Of a stretch of 42,808 nucleotides of DNA, positions 1 to 8,245 are shown one piece after another. The stretch comes from an uncultured Peptostreptococcaceae bacterium (GTDB lineage Bacteria; Bacillota; Clostridia; Peptostreptococcales; Anaerovoracaceae): NCBI GenBank assembly GCA_905235115.1, contig CAJOKT010000011.1:1-42808 (forward strand), in the 5' to 3' direction. The position numbers were made by a program, and so were the translations under genes. Position 1 is the stretch's first letter, and each line of letters opens with the position of its first letter. The notes beneath the pieces are model-generated. The model saw nothing but the letters and a program-made list of their open reading frames with translations. It was not told the origin of the DNA and searched no databases.

Positions 1-94
1 AGCTGTGTAGATTACTACTTATTGGGTTGAACCGCCGTATGCCGAACGGCACGTACGGTGGTGTGAGAGGGGCTACAAGTTAGCCCCTACTCGA
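1..94 (+). mobile_element. 3' end of a group II intron (IIC-like; domains V and VI)
   Basis: Positions 33-64 fold as a domain V hairpin: a 9-bp lower stem (ACCGCCGTA with TACGGTGGT, one G.T pair), a 2-nt CG bulge, a TGCC/GGCA upper stem and a GAAC tetraloop. The catalytic triad reads CGC, as in group IIC introns such as that of Oceanobacillus iheyensis. A perfect 8-bp hairpin at 68-88 with loop CAAGT fits domain VI, and the CTACTCGAT ending matches intron 3' ends I know. The reverse transcriptase and 5' end would lie outside the window. IIC introns typically insert just beyond terminator hairpins, and this one ends only a few bases past the stop codon of the convergent AEC permease gene. The exact 3' boundary (about 92-95) is an estimate. 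Confidence 0.78.
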
Positions 95-97
95 TTA

Positions 98-1054
98 TCA
101 GATCATATTTGTAAGTAAGCTGTAGAATATCGGTACCGTGATAATGGACATCAGTACAGAGAAAAAGCAGGCGCCTGCCGCGTTCAGCTGATTATCCGTA
201 TCCGGATCATATTGAAGGGTATAGACAGGTAACAGTGAGGCCACGGGCATGGCAGTGAAAATAACGGTGATCTGCCACACCATGTCGTCTACCGATGTAT
301 TGTGAAGCGGAAGCGTCAGCAGGATGAACAGGAGAGGCATGATGACCGTCCGCGCTACCGGAAGCAGTAAGTACTTCAGATGCAGAAGCTTGCGGATATC
401 GTATTCAGAGAGAATGATCCCGCAGAGAAGCAGGGCGAGAGGCGAAGTGATGCCGCTCAGACTTTTGACGCAATAATCAATTACCGAAGGCAGCTGCCAG
501 CCTGCGACCCAGAAAACCAGCCCCAGCGCCACTGAGATCAAGCAGGGATTCATTGCTGAGGATCGCACGATCTCAGACATGCTTTTGCGGTCCTTGCCAA
601 GACCTGGCGGCGTCATAAGGGGTTCAGAAAGGCTGTAATAAGCGATCCTTACAGGGATCAGGAAGAAGGAATAATAGAATATACCCACGTCGCCGTAAAG
701 CGCCTGTATCACGGGGATACCCATGAAGGAAAAGTGAGAGAATATCAGTCCATAACGCATGATCCTTCCGAACCCGCTCTTGCCCGAAAGGAGGTAAGAC
801 AGCTGTCCGAGAAGAAAACTCAGAACGATGGTGATCAGCGCGATCAAAATAACGATGCCGCATTGTTTCAACGCATCGAGAGAGAATTCTACGGCCTGGC
901 TGACTGACCTGAAGATCAGGCAGGGAAGACAGATCTTCATCAAAAGTCCGGTCAGTTGGGAAGCGAAATCGCTTTTGACGATCCCTGCCTTTCTGACAAA
1001 CATGCCGACACAATTCATAAGGAGTAATTCTATTGCCAAAGATACAGCTACCAT
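98..1054 (-). CDS. AEC-family permease (auxin efflux carrier / malate permease type)
   Basis: Encodes a 318-residue, almost wholly hydrophobic protein with about ten membrane helices, the usual size of the AEC family. The N-terminal repeat has an NCVGMFVRKAG-type first loop and the G(I/M)P motif in FMGIPVIQALYG that is typical of AEC carriers. Family members export or exchange organic acids or related metabolites. The start has a GGAAGGAA ribosome binding site a few bases upstream and follows a minus-strand -24/-12 promoter (1101-1117). It diverges from the MATE gene, whose promoter is of the same type, so the two are probably induced with the adjacent catabolic operon. Uptake or export of the pathway substrate or product is an inference. 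The direction of transport cannot be read from sequence. Confidence 0.82.
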   Translation of the reverse strand: MVAVSLAIELLLMNCVGMFVRKAGIVKSDFASQLTGLLMKICLPCLIFRSVSQAVEFSLDALKQCGIVILIALITIVLSFLLGQLSYLLSGKSGFGRIMRYGLIFSHFSFMGIPVIQALYGDVGIFYYSFFLIPVRIAYYSLSEPLMTPPGLGKDRKSMSEIVRSSAMNPCLISVALGLVFWVAGWQLPSVIDYCVKSLSGITSPLALLLCGIILSEYDIRKLLHLKYLLLPVARTVIMPLLFILLTLPLHNTSVDDMVWQITVIFTAMPVASLLPVYTLQYDPDTDNQLNAAGACFFSVLMSIITVPIFYSLLTNMI

Positions 1055-1100
1055 TTTGAGTTCCTTCCTCTTTATAATAATCTGAGCGCAAAATACTATA

Positions 1101-1117
1101 AAGCAAGAATGGTGCCA
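1101..1117 (-). promoter_or_regulatory. sigma-54 (-24/-12) promoter for the AEC permease
   Basis: On the minus strand the sequence is TGGCACCATTCTTGCTT. It matches the consensus TGGCAC-N5-TTGC(A/T), with exactly 10 nt between the GG and GC doublets. The predicted start of transcription (near 1091) lies about 37 nt upstream of the ATG, leaving room for the ribosome binding site. Confidence 0.8.
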
Positions 1118-1143
1118 TCGCTGATTTGATATTGACCCAGTGG

Positions 1144-1160
1144 TGGCATATTCTTTGCAA
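1144..1160 (+). promoter_or_regulatory. sigma-54 (-24/-12) promoter for the MATE exporter
   Basis: The sequence TGGCATATTCTTTGCAA (from 1144) has GG at 1145-1146 and GC at 1157-1158, the strict 10-nt spacing. It lies 27 bp from, and points away from, the minus-strand -24/-12 site of the AEC gene. The promoter lies inside the longest MATE reading frame, which shows that translation starts at the downstream ATG at 1210. Confidence 0.72.
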
Positions 1161-1209
1161 AAAACTAGTGAGAGAGAATTATTTTGGTCATGCTTTTGGA
1201 GGAAAACAG

Positions 1210-2559
1210 ATGAGTAAACGGATGGATCTTACCCAAGGGAATATCACAAAACAACTGATAGAGTTTTCGCTTCCCATATTCGCTGCCAACATACTGCAGC
1301 TTCTTTACAACACCGCTGACGTTATTATTCTGGACCGCTTCATAGGAAGTGTAGGCATTACCGCGGCAAACATCGGAGGTCAGGTAATGCTCCTCGCAAC
1401 GATTTTTTCAACCGGTCTGTCCACGGGAGGAACCGTGGTCATTTCCCAGTATTTCGGAAAGAAAGACAAAGAAGGTGTAGGAAGATCGCTTTTTGCCGTA
1501 TTCATCATGTGCGTAATCCTTGCCGTAATGATAACGGGGATCACACTGGCGGCTTGCACCCAGATCATATCACTTCTCAACACCCCTTCGGAGGCAGTGG
1601 AACCGGCTACGGATTATCTGTATTTTGCCGCATTCGGCACGATCGCTATATTCGGATATAACGCAATATGCGCTGCGATGCGCGGCATGGGAGATTCCCG
1701 CAGCCCGCTGTATGTGATTGGCATCTGCGCTGCAATGAACATCGTACTTGACCTCGTTCTGATCGCGCATTTCCACATGGGGGCCGGCGGAGCGGCCATT
1801 GCCACGTCGATCTCTCAAGCACTGTCGTTCATTATCGCATTGGTCATTCTGCTGCGTAATAATAAAGACATGGGGTTCAGGCTTTCAGAATGGAGGGAAG
1901 GTTTCAGGGAGATCCCCGTGATCGCCAGAGTAGGTCTTCCAAGCGCCTTCCAGTCTCTTTCGGTCAGGATATCCATGGTTGTTGTCCTTGCCATTGCCAA
2001 TCTGAACGGAAGCGTTGCCGCTGCCGCTTTCGGTATCGGCGTTAAGCTGGACAGCTACTCTCTTCTTACCAGACAGGCCATATCTGCCGGAATTACCGCG
2101 ATGGTCGGTCAGAACAAGGGGATCGGAAACAATCAGCGCATAGAGTCCGCGGTGAGGACGGGAGCCTGCATCAACCTGGCGCAGGCAGTGGTCCTGGTCA
2201 CGCTGCTTCAGTTATTCGCGGCGCCTGTCGCGTCGATCTTTACCAAGGATGCGCTTGTGGTGGAAGAGGTGGTCCATTACATCAGGATCGCTGCGTTGGC
2301 GTACCTTCCTATGTCCCTTATGACTTCCTACAATTCACTGCCGATCGGTATCGGCTTCTCGGAATACGCATTGTTCAATTCTTTCCTTGATTCGATTCTT
2401 GTAAGGATACCGCTGTGCTGGCTTCTCAGCATTTACTTTGGAATGGGCATGACAGGTCTGTATATAGGCCTTGCGTTAAGCCCGGTCGCAGCCATGATCA
2501 CCGGATGTCTTTACTACCACCGGGGAAATTGGCGTGACAGGATCCTGCTGAAAAAGTAG
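1210..2559 (+). CDS. MATE-family multidrug/toxic compound exporter
   Basis: A 449-residue membrane protein of typical MATE length with twelve expected helices in two homologous halves. Recognisable features are the N-terminal MDLTQGNITKQLIEFSLPIF segment, which introduces the first helix, and the ALYGTADVI-like stretch (LLYNTADVIILDRF) of MatE domains. MATE proteins export cationic drugs or metabolites using sodium or proton gradients. The start at 1210 is chosen because a GGAGG site lies 7-8 nt upstream and because the -24/-12 promoter at 1144-1160 falls between it and the alternative ATG at 1126. Its position between that promoter and the main catabolic operon promoter suggests it handles a toxic substrate or product of the pathway, but the ligand is unknown. 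Confidence 0.88.
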   Translation: MSKRMDLTQGNITKQLIEFSLPIFAANILQLLYNTADVIILDRFIGSVGITAANIGGQVMLLATIFSTGLSTGGTVVISQYFGKKDKEGVGRSLFAVFIMCVILAVMITGITLAACTQIISLLNTPSEAVEPATDYLYFAAFGTIAIFGYNAICAAMRGMGDSRSPLYVIGICAAMNIVLDLVLIAHFHMGAGGAAIATSISQALSFIIALVILLRNNKDMGFRLSEWREGFREIPVIARVGLPSAFQSLSVRISMVVVLAIANLNGSVAAAAFGIGVKLDSYSLLTRQAISAGITAMVGQNKGIGNNQRIESAVRTGACINLAQAVVLVTLLQLFAAPVASIFTKDALVVEEVVHYIRIAALAYLPMSLMTSYNSLPIGIGFSEYALFNSFLDSILVRIPLCWLLSIYFGMGMTGLYIGLALSPVAAMITGCLYYHRGNWRDRILLKK

Positions 2560-2570
2560 GGTCTAAATCA

Positions 2571-2587
2571 TTGGCATAATTATTGCT
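2571..2587 (+). promoter_or_regulatory. sigma-54 (-24/-12) promoter of the catabolic operon
   Basis: TTGGCATAATTATTGCT matches YTGGCAY-N5-TTGCW, with 10 nt between GG and GC. It lies 12 nt after the MATE stop and about 60 nt before the first gene of the 14-gene run. Predicted transcription start is near 2598. A small hairpin (GGAC-CAAAA-GTCC, 2602-2614) would lie at the start of the transcript. No enhancer-binding activator gene is present in the window. Confidence 0.82.
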
Positions 2588-2645
2588 ATTTTATCAGTGT
2601 CAGGACCAAAAGTCCGAAATTTTGCTCAAAAAGGAAGAACAATAA

Positions 2646-3548
2646 ATGAAAAAGAAAGTGGCATTTATCGGCTCGGGACTGATAGGTTCGGGCCTCGCTG
2701 TTAACGCGCTTCTCCATGGATATGAAGTTGCGCTCCAGACACGTTCAAGGGTCGAACTGATGAAGACCAGAGTTGATCATATTCTCAACGTTTTCGTAGA
2801 GAATGAACTTTGCAGTGCGGAGGAAGCGGCAGAATGCCTGGAACGCGCATGCTTCACAACTTCGATCGAAGAGGCATGTGAAGGCGCCTTCTTCATTCAG
2901 GAATCCGGGCCGGAAGCGCTTGAGACCAAGCTGGCTCTGATCGGCCAGATAGAGGATGCTGCAGCTTCTGACGCCATCATCTCAAGCAGCACCAGCAAAA
3001 AAATGCCCAGCGAACTGCAGACCGGAGCACAGCATCCGGAGAGGATCCTGGTGGGACATCCGTATCACCCGTCCTATCTGCTGCCGCTGGTCGAGGTCTG
3101 CGGAAGCGAAAACACGGATCAGGCCGTGGTGAAAGACGCCGTGGCATTCTATGAAAGCATTGGGAAACTCCCGATAGTCTGCGCTAAGGAGCGATACGGC
3201 CTCCTTGTTAATAAAGCATCCTGGGACGTACTTAACGACGCGAAAGCGGCGGTATTCGATGGCTGTTGCTCTGTAGAGGATATGGACAAGGCTATCATGT
3301 TCGGACCCGGACTGCGTATGGCTCTTACGGGCCAAATCATGACGATCGCCCTTGGCGTAGAGGGCGGCGCCAGAGCACAGGCCGCAAAATACGGACGTGT
3401 TCCGTCCCATGACGATGAAGTGATTGCGGACGGTGTAGATGAGGAAATGGCAGATCGCCCCGAGGAGATCGGAAGAGACGAAGAGAGTGTCTCCGCATTC
3501 CGCGACAGGGCGATAATAGAGATCCTCAGAATGCAAAAAATGCTTTAA
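2646..3548 (+). CDS. 3-hydroxyacyl-CoA dehydrogenase-family oxidoreductase (L-carnitine dehydrogenase-like)
   Basis: This 300-residue protein has the two-domain layout of the 3-hydroxyacyl-CoA / L-carnitine / L-gulonate 3-dehydrogenase family. An N-terminal Rossmann fold starts with GSGLIGSG (residues 9-16). The catalytic His and Glu lie in GHPYHP...PLVEV, and a helical C-terminal domain follows with an LLVNKASWDVL-like segment. Members oxidise a beta-hydroxy acid or its CoA ester to the beta-keto form with NAD+. Its place in an operon with a beta-keto acid cleavage enzyme suits oxidation of a free beta-hydroxy acid, the step carnitine dehydrogenase performs. It is the first gene after the sigma-54 promoter, with a weak AAGGAAG site before the ATG. 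The substrate is inferred only at the class level. Confidence 0.8.
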   Translation: MKKKVAFIGSGLIGSGLAVNALLHGYEVALQTRSRVELMKTRVDHILNVFVENELCSAEEAAECLERACFTTSIEEACEGAFFIQESGPEALETKLALIGQIEDAAASDAIISSSTSKKMPSELQTGAQHPERILVGHPYHPSYLLPLVEVCGSENTDQAVVKDAVAFYESIGKLPIVCAKERYGLLVNKASWDVLNDAKAAVFDGCCSVEDMDKAIMFGPGLRMALTGQIMTIALGVEGGARAQAAKYGRVPSHDDEVIADGVDEEMADRPEEIGRDEESVSAFRDRAIIEILRMQKML

Positions 3549-3574
3549 ATAAAGCGTCCACTTTTTGCGACAGA

Positions 3575-3594
3575 TTTTCGCATTTCTGCGAAAA
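3575..3594 (+). other. Intergenic hairpin between the dehydrogenase and M24 genes
   Basis: A perfect 8-bp inverted repeat, TTTTCGCA-TTTC-TGCGAAAA. No T-run follows, so RNA processing, partial attenuation or a protein-binding site are all more likely than full termination. Confidence 0.45.
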
Positions 3595-3647
3595 ATGACA
3601 TTGTTTCAAATAGTTTATGTTCATATACAGAAAAGGAGGAAAGGTAT

Positions 3648-4892
3648 ATGGGAAGAGGAAATATGTTCGGCCAGATGGCAAATGATAGGTATGCAAGTTT
3701 TGACTTTGATCGCATGAGGAAATACCGCCTTGCGAGAGCAAAGGCTGCAATGAAGGAATTTGGGATCGATCTCCTCATCACGTGGGATGCATGGGATGTA
3801 AGATATCTGACATCATCTTATGTAACGATCCCCACGCGTTGGTTAGAGGCAAACTTCTGCGTTCTCCCGATCGATGGAGACCCGTATCTGTTCAATGCGA
3901 CAAGCTTCGAATCCTCATCCATCAGAAGAGAACTTCCGTGGCTGAATGGAAAGGCATACCCACGCCCAATGACCACCAAGCTCACTTTCGGTCCCGAAGG
4001 CGTACAGCCACTGGTCAACAAGGTACTTGAGATCATGGAAGAAAACCATATGGGAAAGGATATCGTAATCGGTCTCGACGGATGCACCTCTGAACTCGAC
4101 TATCAGGTCGCCTTCGGTGCGCATGGCATAAAGGTAAAGGACGGCAAGGAGTGCATGTTCCACGCCCGCTCCATCAAGAATGAGGACGAGATCGCGTGTA
4201 TCAGAATGGCCTGCGACATCGCAGACGCTGCGTTCCATGATATCCAGAAGTCGATCCATCCCGGCGTCAGAGAATGTGAGCTTGTCGGAATCGGCATGAA
4301 TAGACTCTACGCGCTTGGCGCCGACGAGTGTCAGGAGTTTGTATGCGCTTCAGGGCCCAGGACCAACCCGATGCACATTGACTTTACCGACCGTATCGTC
4401 TGCCCGAGGGATCTGGTAGCGGTGGATATCAACGGCGCATCCTACATGGGATATAAAACCTGCTACTACAGGACCTTCTGCTGCGGCAAAGCTTCTCAGG
4501 GTCAAAAGGATGCTCACAAGATAGCCAGAGATATGTTGTATGCATCGATGGAAGGTATCAAGGCAGGCAATACTGTTGCAGATGTTGCGGAAGGATGGCC
4601 GAAGAGCCCGAGTTATTGGGGACTTGACAACTGGGGAGACGCTTCAGGATATGCACTGTCCCACGGCATCGGACTTTCTCTCCATGAGTACCCTATGTTC
4701 CGTCCTGCTAACGTTCTGGCAGGCGACCGCACGGTGCTGGAGGAGGGCATGACCCTTGCAGTTGAGACATGGTACGGGCCGAAAGGCGGCGATTACGGCG
4801 TACGTCTGGAGGAATGTGTTGTGGTTACCAAGGACGGCTACGATCTTATGACACACTACCAGGTGGATGATCTGATCGAGTGCATCTGGTAA
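3648..4892 (+). CDS. M24 (pita-bread fold) metallopeptidase-family protein, creatinase/DddP-like, altered metal site
   Basis: A 414-residue protein with a creatinase N-terminal domain (about 20-165) and a C-terminal pita-bread domain. The segment ASGPRTNP and the spacing of metal-site residues resemble the DMSP lyase DddP and creatinases more than ordinary Xaa-Pro peptidases. Asp260, His339, Glu373 and Glu388 occupy metal-ligand positions, but the second Asp of the D-x(n)-D pair is Cys272 (VDINGASY...KTCYYRTF). Loss of this ligand may mean one metal, a different metal, or metal-free chemistry as in creatinase. The start has a GGAGGAAAGG site. In this operon it may cleave a C-N, C-S or amide bond in the substrate, but no reaction can be assigned. 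It is not safely called a peptidase. Confidence 0.8.
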   Translation: MGRGNMFGQMANDRYASFDFDRMRKYRLARAKAAMKEFGIDLLITWDAWDVRYLTSSYVTIPTRWLEANFCVLPIDGDPYLFNATSFESSSIRRELPWLNGKAYPRPMTTKLTFGPEGVQPLVNKVLEIMEENHMGKDIVIGLDGCTSELDYQVAFGAHGIKVKDGKECMFHARSIKNEDEIACIRMACDIADAAFHDIQKSIHPGVRECELVGIGMNRLYALGADECQEFVCASGPRTNPMHIDFTDRIVCPRDLVAVDINGASYMGYKTCYYRTFCCGKASQGQKDAHKIARDMLYASMEGIKAGNTVADVAEGWPKSPSYWGLDNWGDASGYALSHGIGLSLHEYPMFRPANVLAGDRTVLEEGMTLAVETWYGPKGGDYGVRLEECVVVTKDGYDLMTHYQVDDLIECIW

Positions 4893-4963
4893 AATAATAA
4901 AATTCGGCTTCACGATATATACTGATCGAAAAACTGTAGAGCAGAGCATCAGGAGTAAGACAC

Positions 4964-5749
4964 ATGAATGGAAAAACTATTATGTCCCTTGAGGGACGAA
5001 AGGCTGTGGTGATCGGAGGAGCGGGAGGAATCGGCCACGCAATTGCCATAGGTTTAGCAGAGGCCGGCGCGGAAGTCGCCATCGCCAGCAGAAATGAAGA
5101 AAAACTTAAGGAAACGGTAGAGAAGGCCAGGGAAGAAAAAGGCGTAGAACTGAAATATTTTACCGTTGACGTGTCCGATGAACAGAGCATCGTAGATCTC
5201 GCAAAAAAAGCGAACGAGGTGATGGGAACGGTAACGATACTGGTCAATTCTCAGGGACTGAATAAAAAGAGTCCTACCGTGGAAATGCCGACTGAGACTT
5301 GGGATGCGATGTTCAGCGTCAATGTAAGGGGAATGATGATCGCATGCAGAGAATTTGCCCGCTACATGATTGAAAAGAACTACGGCAAGATCATCAATAT
5401 AACATCAATACGTGGCATCCGTGCTGTTATGAACGGAAAAGGCAACACCTGCTATTCCAGTACAAAAGGCGCAGTGGACATGCTGACCAAGTCTCTTGCC
5501 TCAGAGTGGGCTGAGAACAATATTACAGTTAACGGCATCGGTCCGATCGTTACAATGACTCCGATGATGGAAGCGATCTATGCCGGGGATGAGAGCAGAA
5601 AAGCGAACGCGGCAAGAAATGTCCCGATGCACCGTCTTGGGGAACCCGAAGACTGTGTGGGGCCTGCGATCTTCCTGGCTTCTGCAGCCTCTGACTTTGT
5701 GACGGGGCAGGTCCTCTATCCGGACGGAGGAATGTCAGCGATCGTATGA
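4964..5749 (+). CDS. SDR-family NAD(P)-dependent oxidoreductase (classical)
   Basis: This 261-residue protein is a classical short-chain dehydrogenase. It has the GGAGGIGHA cofactor loop near the N-terminus, a VNSQG variant of NNAG, catalytic Ser in ITSIRG and the Tyr-Lys pair in YSSTK. It ends in the usual (D/P)GG region. The overall pattern resembles gluconate 5-dehydrogenase and 3-oxoacyl reductase relatives, which interconvert hydroxyl and keto groups. It lies between the M24 gene and the glycyl radical enzyme, with a CAGGAGT ribosome binding site. A plausible role is oxidation or reduction of the pathway intermediate before or after the radical step. The cofactor preference and substrate are not determinable here. 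Confidence 0.88.
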   Translation: MNGKTIMSLEGRKAVVIGGAGGIGHAIAIGLAEAGAEVAIASRNEEKLKETVEKAREEKGVELKYFTVDVSDEQSIVDLAKKANEVMGTVTILVNSQGLNKKSPTVEMPTETWDAMFSVNVRGMMIACREFARYMIEKNYGKIINITSIRGIRAVMNGKGNTCYSSTKGAVDMLTKSLASEWAENNITVNGIGPIVTMTPMMEAIYAGDESRKANAARNVPMHRLGEPEDCVGPAIFLASAASDFVTGQVLYPDGGMSAIV

Positions 5750-5789
5750 TAAGATAATGGTACGAAGAAGGAAAGGAGAAGATAATCCA

Positions 5790-8189
5790 ATGAGCGAAGA
5801 AATGACAAGAGGTCAAAAACTCTGGAGTGAACTCCGTGAAAGGCGGGACAGTGAACCCGTGTCTGTGGAAAGAGCCAGGCTTATCACGGAATCCATGAAG
5901 GAGACCGAGGGTCAGCCGTACTACCTCCGAAGGGCCAAGTCGTTCGAGAAGGTCATGAATGAGTTCCCGATATATATCGACGATCTTCAGCTTTTGGCGG
6001 GAGACTATTCTACCAGACCAATGGCTGCAGAGTGGTTCCCTGAGATCGTCGTCGGATGGGTCCAGAAGTATATGGATCTCGGAATGTACGAGAACCCCGA
6101 GGCGGGCAATTATGTGTTCGAAGCAGGGAAGAAGGACGTCATTCTGGATGTGTGCGACTATTGGAAAAACCGTGCGGCAAAAGAATCATTCTACAATTAC
6201 CTGGGACAGGAAACGGTGGACTGGCTTTATGAGCGCAATGAAGAAGGCGCATGGATCTATGCGGCGTCCACGGAAGCACAGTCTTTTAAAGGATGGAACG
6301 TACCCGATGTGACCAGAGTGCTGAAAAGAGGATTCAGAGGCTTGATCGACGATGTTGATGAATCCTTGGAAAAGCTGTTCGTAGAAGACGAGGATACATT
6401 CAGGAGGAAAACATTCCTGCAGGCCCTTAAGATCTGTCTCGAGGCGGGCATCAAGTTCGCAAACAGATATTCCGTCCTGGCCGGAGAACTGGCCAAAAAA
6501 GAGACAAATCCCCAGAGAAAGAAAGAACTGGAGACCATATCCGAGGCATGTGCCAGAGTTCCGGAATATCCCGCAAGAACATTCCAGGAGGCACTGCAGT
6601 CCATGTTCTTCTGTCACCTGATGATCTACTTTGAGTCCCGTACAAACCAGTGCGGATACGGACGCGTAGACCAATATCTGTATCCTTACTACAAGCAGGA
6701 TATCGAAAGCGGCCTGATCGATAAGGAATATGCCACGCAGCTTTTGGAGTGCTTCCGTGTCAAGCTTATGGGACGCAGAAATCTCTGGAACTGGACGCAG
6801 AGAAAGGCGCTCACGTCAGAAGCGCACTTCCACAACTGTGTCCTGGGCGGACAGACAAAGGACGGAAGAGATGCGGTCAACGAGCTGTCGTTCCTGTGGC
6901 TGGATGCCGCAGAAAGAGTGCGCACTCCTCACCCGACTCTGTCAGTAAGGTGGCATCCCAATCTTGACCCGAAGTTTGCGATGCGTGCTGTAGAAGTCGT
7001 ATCAAAGGGCATGGGATTCCCGGCATGGTTCAATGACACGCCGCATATCGAATATATGCTTGAGCGCGGTGCGACTCTTGAGGAGGCCCGTGATTACGCA
7101 GTAGGCGGATGCGTGCTGGCCACTGTCGTCGGCAAGACCGGAGTCACATGGCCCAGCGTCATGAACTTCGGCAAGATTTTCGAACTGGCGATGCACGACG
7201 GTCTGGATCCCAGAACAGGAAAACAGTTTGGCCCACATACCGGAAAATTTGAGGACTTCAACACCTATGAGGAGTTCTATGATGCACTGAAGACACAGAT
7301 CATGTTCTTCATCCATGAGTCCATCGATTATGTGCAGAAGGCGATGGTATACCGTTCGCAGGTAATACCTGACATATTCTCTTCGGCACTGTTCGACGAC
7401 TGCATCAAGAAGGGACTCAACATCCAGCACGGCGGAGCGAAGTATCCGTTTAACAACCAGTACGTCATTCCGGTCGGCGCAGTAGACGTAGGAAACTGCC
7501 TGTACGCGTTAAAGGAATGCGTTTTCGGTGGTCCCAAGATTGACAAGAAGGAATTAATGAAAGCCCTTGAGGCAGACTTCGAAGGCTACGAGGATATCCA
7601 CAAGACTCTTCTGGACGTACCGAAATACGGCAACGATGAAGACGGCGTTGATTATCTGGTTGCAGAGGTCTACAGCTGGCTCTGCGATGAAGTACAGGCG
7701 ATTCCTTCCCTGATGGGAGGACACTATGAGGTCGCTCCGCACTCCATCGCGTTCCATGCGAATATGGGAAGAGCCGTCGGTGCGCTTCCCGACGGAAGGA
7801 AAGCAGGCGTATCACTTGCAGATGGCGCAGTTTCACCGAGGCAGGGTACCGATACCCACGGACCGGCAGCGGTGATCCGTTCCGCAGGCAAGATCGATCA
7901 CGAAAGGATCCACGGCACTCTATTCAACATGAAGTTCATGCCCTCTGCTCTTAAGGATGAATCCGGAAGGATGAAACTGTACCAGCTGATAGAGACGTAT
8001 TTCGGGGATTACGAAGGAAAGCATGTTCAGTTCAACATTGTGGACAAAGCCACATTACTGGATGCAAAAGCACACCCCGAGAGACATCGCGATCTGATCG
8101 TAAGAGTCGCAGGCTACAGTGCCCTGTGGAATGAACTCAATTCCAAGGTGCACGATGAGTTGATTGCCCGTACAGAAAACGATTTATAA
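5790..8189 (+). CDS. Glycyl radical enzyme (PFL-like family) of unknown reaction
   Basis: A 799-residue protein with the PFL/GRE N-terminal domain and a C-terminal glycyl loop RVAGYSA, where Gly775 would carry the radical. The active-site cysteine is Cys441 in YAVGGCVLA. Only one cysteine is present, so it is not pyruvate formate-lyase. Position 443 is Leu, whereas known GRE dehydratases, C-N and C-S lyases and arylacetate decarboxylases have Glu there (Cys-x-Glu). Other family hallmarks are FHNCVLGG, NELS and RDYAVGGC. Benzylsuccinate synthase-type enzymes also lack the Glu, but those are longer and carry small subunits not seen here. The start at 5790 follows AAAGGAGAAG. Its activase is seven genes... 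downstream in the same operon (12785-13684). No microcompartment shell genes or targeting helix are evident. Confidence 0.92.
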   Translation: MSEEMTRGQKLWSELRERRDSEPVSVERARLITESMKETEGQPYYLRRAKSFEKVMNEFPIYIDDLQLLAGDYSTRPMAAEWFPEIVVGWVQKYMDLGMYENPEAGNYVFEAGKKDVILDVCDYWKNRAAKESFYNYLGQETVDWLYERNEEGAWIYAASTEAQSFKGWNVPDVTRVLKRGFRGLIDDVDESLEKLFVEDEDTFRRKTFLQALKICLEAGIKFANRYSVLAGELAKKETNPQRKKELETISEACARVPEYPARTFQEALQSMFFCHLMIYFESRTNQCGYGRVDQYLYPYYKQDIESGLIDKEYATQLLECFRVKLMGRRNLWNWTQRKALTSEAHFHNCVLGGQTKDGRDAVNELSFLWLDAAERVRTPHPTLSVRWHPNLDPKFAMRAVEVVSKGMGFPAWFNDTPHIEYMLERGATLEEARDYAVGGCVLATVVGKTGVTWPSVMNFGKIFELAMHDGLDPRTGKQFGPHTGKFEDFNTYEEFYDALKTQIMFFIHESIDYVQKAMVYRSQVIPDIFSSALFDDCIKKGLNIQHGGAKYPFNNQYVIPVGAVDVGNCLYALKECVFGGPKIDKKELMKALEADFEGYEDIHKTLLDVPKYGNDEDGVDYLVAEVYSWLCDEVQAIPSLMGGHYEVAPHSIAFHANMGRAVGALPDGRKAGVSLADGAVSPRQGTDTHGPAAVIRSAGKIDHERIHGTLFNMKFMPSALKDESGRMKLYQLIETYFGDYEGKHVQFNIVDKATLLDAKAHPERHRDLIVRVAGYSALWNELNSKVHDELIARTENDL

Positions 8190-8245
8190 GTTATTTCACA
8201 TATTTAAAGAGATAATGGTTATTTATAACTGATTGGAGGCAAGTT

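Noticed and set aside
1126-1209. Upstream ATG giving a 28-residue N-terminal extension of the MATE protein
   Set aside because: It overlaps the -24/-12 promoter and lacks a ribosome binding site, whereas ATG 1210 has GGAGG.
5790-8189. Pyruvate formate-lyase identity for the GRE
   Set aside because: Only a single active-site Cys is present (no Cys-Cys pair), and the activase has extra ferredoxin-type clusters absent from PFL activase.
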